From contig JAHQWF010000048.1 in assembly GCA_029856055.1 (NCBI GenBank), forward strand, positions 1 through 15,815: DNA of 15,815 bases, written 5' to 3'. A model generated the notes under the pieces. That model had not been told where the DNA came from. It saw only the letters and a list, made by a program, of their open reading frames with translations, and made no database searches. The stretch comes from Candidatus Njordarchaeota archaeon. GTDB taxonomy: Archaea > Asgardarchaeota > Njordarchaeia > Njordarchaeales > Njordarchaeaceae. Below, one piece after another: positions 6,943 to 12,766 of the stretch; within the stretch, counting starts at the first letter, position 1; each line of letters begins with the position of its first letter. The position numbers were made by a program, and so were the translations under genes.

Positions 6943-7737
6943 CTATATCACAGATTTTAACCGTAGTACCGCAAGTGTATAGAAAACAGCTTCCTCTGTT
7001 CTTATTGTTTCAACCTTTTGCTCTGGTACTGTGTTAATAAAGTAATCAAAATATGCCTCGAAATCACTTCCAAGCATTTCACGGAGGCCCTTGAACGGGG
7101 AGCCGAAAATAATTGCTATTTTGCTATTGCATTTCAAATCAATCTTTTTTATAGATTCACCATATTTTGATGTACCAATAATACAAAATCCTCTTTTTCT
7201 AAGGCTATTTAGAAGTTCTCGTAACCCCTTATTATAATAAAAAACATCAAAACCAAAGTAAAATGGCAAATCTTTCTTATCAATTATCTTCTTTCTGTAT
7301 GTATCTATGACAATAATTCTTTCCCCTTCTTTATACCTATCCATTTTTACTCTGTATTGCTTTTCACCATCACTAACTACTAAATTTCTTTTACGTTGTT
7401 TGATAACATACACATATCTATATCTCCTACCATATATTTTATCGAGATGATGAGGGGTCTTAAGAGGTTCAACCACTCCAATGTAGCGTAGAGAATCATC
7501 TTTACCAAAAGCGGTTTTTCGGAGATAAGGTGGAGTATTAATGTATTTTAGTACTTTAACAATGAATTTTCCAAGACCATGAGAATCGAATTTAGGGTCG
7601 GGGTCATAGTAGACGCCGATATCCGTCATGCCAAATGTAGCGCTGGCCCGGGCTATCAAACCAATCTTGTAGGTTCTTAGCATTAAGTTTTTTTCATCAG
7701 CAGTGAACGTCGATGGTATTATTATCATTTTCTGCAT
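6943..7737 (-). CDS. SPOUT-superfamily RNA methyltransferase (DUF171/COG2106, SPOUT1-like)
   Basis: 264 residues. The N-terminal strand-helix pair IIIPST...RTYKIGLIARASATFGMTDIGVYYD, then PPYLRK and GVVEPLKTPHHLD, match the archaeal/eukaryotic family that includes human SPOUT1/CENP-32. An OB-like inserted domain runs about 108-150 (basic strands, KEGERIIVID). The trefoil-knot SAM-binding part is C-terminal: IIFGSPFKGLREML (209-222) and INTVPEQKVETIRTEEAVFYTLAVL (234-258, P-x-Q-x-x-E-T-x-R-T-E-E-A). The enzyme is predicted to methylate RNA, probably rRNA, with S-adenosylmethionine; the target is unknown. In many archaea a homologue sits beside ribosomal protein L3; here it lies second in an operon behind the DUF4152-like gene. 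The start has GGAGAT at 7742-7747, six bases upstream of the ATG. Confidence 0.88.
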   Translation of the reverse strand: MQKMIIIPSTFTADEKNLMLRTYKIGLIARASATFGMTDIGVYYDPDPKFDSHGLGKFIVKVLKYINTPPYLRKTAFGKDDSLRYIGVVEPLKTPHHLDKIYGRRYRYVYVIKQRKRNLVVSDGEKQYRVKMDRYKEGERIIVIDTYRKKIIDKKDLPFYFGFDVFYYNKGLRELLNSLRKRGFCIIGTSKYGESIKKIDLKCNSKIAIIFGSPFKGLREMLGSDFEAYFDYFINTVPEQKVETIRTEEAVFYTLAVLRLKSVI

Positions 7738-7765
7738 CTAAATCTCCAGTAATATTGAATACTAT

Positions 7766-8451
7766 CTATTTTTTAATTACTTCAGCTACATAAAAACCCA
7801 TAGCTAATGGGTTTGGAAATAATCTTATATCTATGTCATCGGGTACATGATAATTTATATAACCGAATAAATCTCCTTCATCGGAATAAAGGGATCTAGC
7901 AATAATAAATTCTTGTGTAATCTGTATAATGCTTCTTCTAGGCAACCAATCAGAATCCTATTAATGTCGTTGCTAACTAATTTTTCTATGGCGTATTTCA
8001 TAGCGCAGGATGCAGTATTTAGCTCCGCAATTCTGACAGCCCAACTATCTTTACCTATAAACAATATCTCACAATCTATTATGTTTTTTATTTCTTCTCC
8101 AATTTTCTTAATCGAATCAATTACTTCAATTAATTGCTCCCTACCTTTCCTAGATATCTTAGTATTTTCAAGATATTCTTTACTAAGATCTTTTATTTCC
8201 ACCGCACCTAATGATACATCCAGATGTATTTGATCTGGTTTATATTTAATCGCTAATTCCTTAGCTAATTCCATTTCTCTAATGATGTATTCTGGTGAAT
8301 CATAAGAAAAAGGAACAGTATTACATAAATATGCAGTAGGATGTTTATATGGATGCTCTAAATAAACCGCTGAAGTGCATATTATGTTTTTTACTCTCAA
8401 TCTATCGTCTAACTCAGCACATCCAGAGTCAGCAGCAATGATTCTGATCAT
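7766..8451 (-). CDS. DUF4152-like archaeal protein, interrupted by a -1 frame break
   Basis: The first part (8451 down to about 7912) has AADSG with Asp8, IHLDVSLG with Asp78, and GKDSWAVRIAELN with Glu143. This pattern matches DUF4152 archaeal proteins; an RNase H-like nuclease fold has, I believe, been reported for a Pyrococcus member, but I cannot confirm it here. That frame ends prematurely at TAA 7855-7857. The -1 frame, open from 7957 to TAG 7766-7768, continues with a convincing tail (EFIIARSLYSDEGDLFGY, then LFPNPLAMGFYVAEVIKK). Joining at about 7912 gives 180 + 48 = 228 residues, the expected family size. So one base is missing near 7905-7915, through assembly error, mutation or recoding. 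Start: ATG 8451 is preferred; GTG 8463 is part of its AGGTG Shine-Dalgarno. First in an operon with the SPOUT gene, whose start lies 28 bases past the tail's stop. Confidence 0.78.
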
Positions 8452-8558
8452 GAGATCTAACACCTATTTTTAATTTATAATAAAAACGATTTAAAAGAAT
8501 CTTAAAATTTCGATAGTTATTAAACAATAATTAGTTTTCCATTACTTGGTGATCAACT
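8452..8558. promoter_or_regulatory. Divergent promoter region between the DUF4152-like gene and acdA
   Basis: CGATTTAAAAG at 8487-8497 is a good plus-strand TATA box, predicting a start near 8519 and a leader of about 40 bases. That leader contains GGTGATC at 8548-8554, a near-perfect complement of the archaeal 16S 3' end, four bases before ATG 8559. For the minus strand, TATTATAAATTA (8471-8482) is a candidate TATA box; it would put the start close to ATG 8451. No operator palindrome was found. Confidence 0.5.
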
Positions 8559-9950
8559 ATGGATTTATCTCAGATTGAAGGATTCTTTAAACCAAAATCG
8601 ATTGCAGTAATAGGTGCGTCTACAAAACCAGGTAAAATAGGTTACGCCGTTGTAGAGAATTTATTAGAGTTCCATGAGCGTGGTGGTAAGGTTTATCCAA
8701 TTAATCCAAAGGCAGATGAAATCCTTGGATTGAAGGCCTATAAATCTATACTTGATGTGCCAGAAAACGTTGATTTAGCTGTTATAGTTATTAGGTCGGA
8801 GAAAGTCCCAGCCATGATTGATGACTGTGCAAAGAAAGGTGTAAAGAACATTGTCATAATCTCAGGTGGTTTCAAGGAGCTAGGGGGAAAATATAGAGAC
8901 TTAGAAGCTGAAATAGCAGAAAGAGCTAGAAAATATAATATCAGAGTAATAGGCCCTAATTGCATAGGGGTTTATTATCCCAGAACGAAAGTTGATACGT
9001 TCTTTCAGCCAAAAAATAGGATGCTTCGCCCAGGACCGGGAAACGTTGCGTTTCTAACTCAGAGCGGTACTTATGGTATAATTCTGCTTGAATGGAGCGT
9101 GATGGATGGACTAGGAGTAAGTAAATTTGTTAGCTATGGTAATAAAGTAGATGTTGATGAGGCAGACTTAATACTGTACTTAATGGATGATGATGAAACA
9201 AAAGTGATTGGAATATACCTTGAGGGTCTAGGAGACGGTAGAAAATTCTTTAATGCTGCTAAAAAAGTAGCAAGGAAGAAACCAATAATCGTTCTAAGAG
9301 GTGGCTGGAGCGAATTAGCTGCGAGAGCAGCACTTAGTCATACTGGTTTTCTTGGAGGAAAGGGAAGAATTTATGAGGCCGCTTTCAAGCAATCAGGCAT
9401 TATCTTAGCTAAAAATTTAGAAGAGTTATACGACATGGCAAAAGCTTTATCAAAGCAACCTGCGGCGAGAGGTGATAAAGTAGCTATGGTGAGTAATGGA
9501 GCAGGCCCGATGGTCCAAGCTGTTGACTATTTGGTTGATGCTGGATTGCAATTAAGTAGCTTAACAGAGGAAACTAAAGAGCGATTAAGGAATGCTTTAT
9601 CCCCATTTGTTGTGGTGGATAATCCAGTTGATTTAACTGGTAGTGCTACACCGAGAGAATATGAGATAGTTCTAGACTATCTATTAGATGACCCAGAAGT
9701 AGACATGTTATTCACGTTCTTTGTTCACCAAAATGCACCTATGAGTGAAGATATAGTTGGGGTAATGGATAATATAGCTAAGAAGGCTAAGAAGCTTAGA
9801 AAGCCTATCCTTGTTGGAGCGGCAGGCGGCCCATACACCCTTAGTATAAATAAAAAGATGGAGGAATTGGGAATACCTACATATCCAACTCCAGAGAGAT
9901 TAGTGGCTGCGGCTAAGGCATTGTACCTAGCGCAATTAAAGAAATTATGA
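8559..9950 (+). CDS. acdA: Acetyl-CoA synthetase (ADP-forming), alpha subunit
   Basis: 463 residues, the standard size of the separate archaeal alpha subunit. The N-terminal CoA-binding Rossmann domain covers about 1-140 (FKPKSIAVIGAST, YPINPKADEILGLKAYKS, IGPNCIGVY at 131-139). The succinyl-CoA ligase-like domains follow (VAFLTQSGTYG 163-173, SYGNKVDVDEADLILYL 192-208). SHTG at 260-263 gives the phosphorylated His261. The enzyme converts acyl-CoA, ADP and phosphate to acid, ATP and CoA, the main ATP-yielding step of sugar and peptide fermentation in many archaea. It needs an ATP-grasp beta subunit of about 230 residues, which is not encoded in this window; no beta-type domain is fused to the C-terminus. 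The last codon's stop (9948-9950) touches the stop of the convergent gene. Confidence 0.92.
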   Translation: MDLSQIEGFFKPKSIAVIGASTKPGKIGYAVVENLLEFHERGGKVYPINPKADEILGLKAYKSILDVPENVDLAVIVIRSEKVPAMIDDCAKKGVKNIVIISGGFKELGGKYRDLEAEIAERARKYNIRVIGPNCIGVYYPRTKVDTFFQPKNRMLRPGPGNVAFLTQSGTYGIILLEWSVMDGLGVSKFVSYGNKVDVDEADLILYLMDDDETKVIGIYLEGLGDGRKFFNAAKKVARKKPIIVLRGGWSELAARAALSHTGFLGGKGRIYEAAFKQSGIILAKNLEELYDMAKALSKQPAARGDKVAMVSNGAGPMVQAVDYLVDAGLQLSSLTEETKERLRNALSPFVVVDNPVDLTGSATPREYEIVLDYLLDDPEVDMLFTFFVHQNAPMSEDIVGVMDNIAKKAKKLRKPILVGAAGGPYTLSINKKMEELGIPTYPTPERLVAAAKALYLAQLKKL

Positions 9951-10190
9951 TTACCTAGTGAAGGTTCTAACGCTTATTAAAGTTACGGTTTCGAGAACGC
10001 TCTCTATGCTCCCTAAGTACTTTATCACGATATCCTCTAGTTCTTTTTCATCCTCTATTTCTGCCTCAACTACCACATCGTAAGGGCCTAATACTTCAGT
10101 TACTTTCTTTATTTTTTCGTTTTCAGAAATCTTCTTTAATGTTTCTTCTTCCTTACCTGGGGCAATTTTAATTAATACATACACAAGCAT
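9951..10190 (-). CDS. Stand-alone Lrp/AsnC ligand-binding (RAM) domain protein
   Basis: 79 residues from ATG 10190. The sequence VYVLIKIAPGKEEETLKKI, VTEVLGPYDVVVEAEIEDEKEL and IESVLETVTLISVRTF follows the beta-alpha-beta-beta-alpha-beta pattern of the AsnC C-terminal domain, including the G-x-YD(V/A) turn that forms the effector pocket. There is no helix-turn-helix, so it cannot bind DNA alone; such proteins form dimers or octamers and may bind amino acids or modulate full-length Lrp proteins. An in-frame GTG at 10199 would add three residues, but it lies inside the AAGGTGA Shine-Dalgarno (10196-10202), so ATG is preferred. It lies 77 bases downstream of the RNase J-like gene on the same strand, with its own AT-rich promoter candidate at 10210-10250. 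Confidence 0.85.
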   Translation of the reverse strand: MLVYVLIKIAPGKEEETLKKISENEKIKKVTEVLGPYDVVVEAEIEDEKELEDIVIKYLGSIESVLETVTLISVRTFTR

Positions 10191-10267
10191 TTTTTTCACC
10201 TTATGAAATTAAATTAAATATCTTAATGCTAAATTAGTATAAAAATAGATTGTTTGAATGCGTTAAA

Positions 10268-11683
10268 TTAAGATAAATCAAGTTTGGCTTCACCCCCTGA
10301 AGGCAAGAACCACCCTTTAACGTTTCTAGTACCTATGAAATTCCTAAACAACTTTGGTCTCTCTGTATGAATTGGTATAATTATCTGTGGGTCTCCGCGT
10401 TCAATTAATTCACGTATATCTAAGGGTGTTGCGTGGCCCGAAGAATGAATATGATAACTAGCTATCCCAAAATGCTCAAGCCAGTTCAATAGTTTATCAA
10501 AACTAATTTCCCGCTCTTCGTTTACTGGTTCGCTTGAACTTAAGATGAATATGCTGCCTTGCGGAGGCTTTAAAGCTTTAATTTCTCTTATGCCACCGAA
10601 AACTACAGTAAATATGAATGCTTCTGGATCTTTTTTCATTTCATTGAATTTAATTATCTTATTTTCTGATATTTCATTAAACACCTTTTTTTCTCCTTCA
10701 GAAAGTCGTTTTTTCCCCTCATCAAGTATGAGTATATTTGGGGAATCTAGATCAATATCTGATGCTCTAATACCCTCAGAATTAAGTATAGCTTTTAATA
10801 TGGTGTATCGCTTAGCATCAATCACAAGTGATCTATTTGTTTTCTTTGCTACGTTAAAAACAGTCCTAAATCTATCTAAGTCAGATCGGCTGAAATCAAT
10901 TATAACAAGCTTATTCCTAGTGGCTTCAACAACTTCTAATATCTTATTGAATACATCTTTTTCACTTAAAGAGCTGGAGTAATGTATGTGTGTTCCCTCT
11001 ATGAGTAGTGCTTTTATCTCCTCCTTCTCTAATTCCCTAATGAAGTCTTCTGTCATATCTTTTTGAGGACCATGTTTCCTAAAATCCCCTGTATACGCTA
11101 TCGTACCAGCACTTGTATGTATTATAAATCCATAGGCGCCAGGGATACTATGATCCACGTGTATTGGCTTAACATTTATTTCACCATTACCTTTCTGTAG
11201 ATTTATGGTTTTTCTGGTTCTAAAGGTGATGAATCTAAGGTAGTCGTAAACTAATTCTGGTGAAGTCCTATAATAGATTAGTGAATTCGAGGCATTGATA
11301 ATATTTAATGCGCAATCACCTATGTAAATAGGTATCCTTCTGTTCAAAAGCGATATATGCCCATAATGATCCAGATGAGCATGAGACACAAAAACAGCAT
11401 CAACACCAGCATCTCTTTCATCATTTATATTAATACCTTTCTTAAAATCCTCTTTACTAAACCTAGTATACAGGTTGTGATCAGCTGGAACAGCTCCTAT
11501 TGAAATCAATTCAGTTATGTTCTCGGGATAAGTAAAAGGAAATTCGTAGTACTTTCTTGATATGTTAAAATTCTTCCCGAAATCTAAATAGAATTTAATA
11601 CTATTCTTTAAATCATTAACTAGAAATTTATTTCCACCTATCTCGCTAACGCCACCTTGTAATAGCAGAGTTACTTTTGTCAT
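10268..11683 (-). CDS. RNase J-like beta-CASP metallo-beta-lactamase ribonuclease
   Basis: 471 residues from ATG 11683; a GTG at 11686 would add one. The N-terminus (LLLQGGVSEIGGNKFLV) is typical of RNase J. Metal motifs (numbered with the GTG as residue 1) are HAHLDH at 102-107, His179 in HVDHSIPGAYG, and Asp201 in AYTGDFR. Beta-CASP signatures follow: an acidic residue in VIIDFSRSD (Asp264), HSSGHAT with His418, and IPIHTE with His440. RNase J enzymes degrade or trim RNA 5'-3' and can act endonucleolytically, in the cytoplasm. The C-terminus ends shortly after motif C, so the extra C-terminal domain of bacterial RNase J is absent, as in archaeal forms. A longer segment (about 38-92) separates the first strand from the HAHLDH motif. 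Family is firm, exact RNA targets unknown. Confidence 0.87.
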   Translation of the reverse strand: MTKVTLLLQGGVSEIGGNKFLVNDLKNSIKFYLDFGKNFNISRKYYEFPFTYPENITELISIGAVPADHNLYTRFSKEDFKKGININDERDAGVDAVFVSHAHLDHYGHISLLNRRIPIYIGDCALNIINASNSLIYYRTSPELVYDYLRFITFRTRKTINLQKGNGEINVKPIHVDHSIPGAYGFIIHTSAGTIAYTGDFRKHGPQKDMTEDFIRELEKEEIKALLIEGTHIHYSSSLSEKDVFNKILEVVEATRNKLVIIDFSRSDLDRFRTVFNVAKKTNRSLVIDAKRYTILKAILNSEGIRASDIDLDSPNILILDEGKKRLSEGEKKVFNEISENKIIKFNEMKKDPEAFIFTVVFGGIREIKALKPPQGSIFILSSSEPVNEEREISFDKLLNWLEHFGIASYHIHSSGHATPLDIRELIERGDPQIIIPIHTERPKLFRNFIGTRNVKGWFLPSGGEAKLDLS

Positions 11684-11883
11684 CACGATGCACTCTCAAT
11701 ACTTGAATAATAAGGTACCGTCTATAAGAAATAAAAAACATTTAGGAGTATGAAAGAACATAATTATTTTAAGATGTTCGCAGGTTAGTCAAATAGCTTT
11801 AAATGCTAGCTTTTACTAGATATCTCTAAGTAGAACCAATAGTACATTTATCTATTTATTAACTAGTTAACGTGGTGATATAA
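11684..11883. promoter_or_regulatory. Divergent intergenic region, RNase J-like and thioredoxin-like genes
   Basis: The longest non-coding stretch in the window, about 200 bases. CTTTAAATG at 11797-11805 is a plus-strand TATA candidate, predicting a start near 11826 and a leader of about 58 bases that ends in GGTGAT (11874-11879). A T-rich stretch around 11728-11740 (minus strand) could serve the RNase J-like gene. An inverted repeat GAACAT/ATGTTC (11756-11761 and 11774-11779, 12-base spacer) lies between the two promoters and could be an operator, though a six-base arm pair is expected by chance. I found no tRNA and no C/D box guide RNA here. Confidence 0.4.
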
Positions 11884-12201
11884 TTGAGTAATGACATCGT
11901 AATAAAGTTATTTATGACTGATGGTTTACCCTGTTTGCTAGCAGATAAGTTTATCCAAGAATTATTAACATTGTTACCTAAAGGGGTCAAAGTTAAGTAT
12001 GAGAAACAGGAAGTAAATGAATTTCATGAATTCAAGGAACTAGCTGAGAAATATAAGATTGATGGGCTACCATTCATAATTATAAGAAGAGACGACAAGG
12101 AATATAAAATATGTGGTTTCGAGCCAGAAGAAATAGAGAAAGCAATACTAGGTAAAGTCACGATCTCTAAGAAACCAGAGGATCTTGAAAATGTCTGTTG
12201 A
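11884..12201 (+). CDS. Thioredoxin/glutaredoxin-fold protein with a single active-site cysteine
   Basis: 105 residues. Start TTG at 11884, supported by GGTGAT four bases upstream. The sequence has the thioredoxin order: strand IVIKLFM, active-site loop GLPCLLA (14-20) on the first helix, strand VKVKYEKQEV, helix EFKELAEKYK, and IDGLPFIIIR with the cis-proline Pro63. The usual CxxC is reduced to Cys17-x-x-Ala20, so it is a monothiol form. Other cysteines are Cys77 and the last residue Cys105, which could act as a resolving residue. It may handle disulfides, glutathione-like thiols or FeS delivery; the function is unknown. The reading frame overlaps the cytidine deaminase gene by 11 bases, so the two are translationally coupled. 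Confidence 0.75.
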   Translation: MSNDIVIKLFMTDGLPCLLADKFIQELLTLLPKGVKVKYEKQEVNEFHEFKELAEKYKIDGLPFIIIRRDDKEYKICGFEPEEIEKAILGKVTISKKPEDLENVC

Positions 12202-12613
12202 CGAGGAGAGAGAAGAAAAAATAGTAGATCTAATTAAAATCGCTGATGAGAAACTGAAATATGCTTACGCTAGATACTCTAATATCAGAGTAGTTTCTAT
12301 TCTTATTTCTAGAGATGGAACAATTTATTACGGGGTAAATATAGAAAATGCGTCGTATGGGCTAACGATTTGTGCGGAAAGGGTAGCTATTTTTAAGGCC
12401 GTTAGTGAAGGTAAAACGAATTTCTCTAAAATATTAATATACAGCCCAGATACAATTCCATGGCCCTGTGGAGCATGCAGGCAAGTTATGTCCGAATTCT
12501 TCTCTAGTGATGTCGAAGTTATAATAGCATATAAGGAAGAGAACAAGATTAAATACGTGAAAACAACTTTTGAGGAGTTATTTCCCGGTAAATACAGATT
12601 TAAAATAGCTTAA
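12191..12613 (+). CDS. cdd: Cytidine deaminase
   Basis: 140 residues from ATG 12191, with GAGGATC at 12178-12184 six bases upstream; a TTG at 12185 directly abuts that site and is unlikely. Zinc-dependent deamination of cytidine and deoxycytidine to uridine, a pyrimidine salvage step. Zinc ligands are Cys61 in TICAER and Cys93/Cys96 in PCGACRQV, with catalytic Glu63; GVNIENASYG at 48-57 binds the nucleoside. Length and motif order match the small homotetrameric enzyme. In the YAxYSNFxVGAA region of the family, this protein has YARYSNIRVVSIL, a modest divergence. It overlaps the thioredoxin-like gene by 11 bases. Confidence 0.92.
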   Translation: MSVDEEREEKIVDLIKIADEKLKYAYARYSNIRVVSILISRDGTIYYGVNIENASYGLTICAERVAIFKAVSEGKTNFSKILIYSPDTIPWPCGACRQVMSEFFSSDVEVIIAYKEENKIKYVKTTFEELFPGKYRFKIA

Positions 12614-12766
12614 TGATGGATAATGTCCCATTGTCTATCGATCTCTAATATTCTATATAGATTAGTACATTCATTTTTATATATACATATTTGATTATTT
12701 ATCATATATCTCGAAAAATGAGATTACTAATATAAAGACTCAATTTTTCCATAGAGGCGATAAATC
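12614..12766 (+). promoter_or_regulatory. Leader and promoter region of ppdK
   Basis: AT-rich spacer of 153 bases. Candidate TATA boxes are CATTTTTATATATAC (about 12671-12685) and TAATATAAAG (12728-12737). The nearer box would start transcription inside or after the Shine-Dalgarno, so the farther one is preferred, leaving a leader of about 60 bases. GAGGCGAT at 12754-12761 is the ribosome-binding site. ATCTC/GAGAT arms around 12708-12724 could form a small hairpin in the leader; significance unknown. Confidence 0.4.

Noticed and set aside
7858..7957. Programmed -1 frameshifting in the DUF4152-like gene
   Set aside because: No X-XXY-YYZ slippery heptamer in the zero frame and no obvious downstream stem-loop in the overlap; a missing base is simpler. 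Kept open only as an alternative in the finding.
8452..8463. GTG at 8463 as the start of the DUF4152-like gene
   Set aside because: The GTG belongs to the AGGTG Shine-Dalgarno of ATG 8451, and the conserved family N-terminus (IRIIAADSG) begins right after that ATG.
10191..10199. GTG at 10199 as the start of the RAM-domain gene
   Set aside because: It is inside the AAGGTGA ribosome-binding site of ATG 10190.
11687..11883. Possible C/D box guide RNA or tRNA in the longest intergenic region
   Set aside because: No RTGATGA/CTGA box pairs with proper spacing and no cloverleaf could be drawn on either strand.
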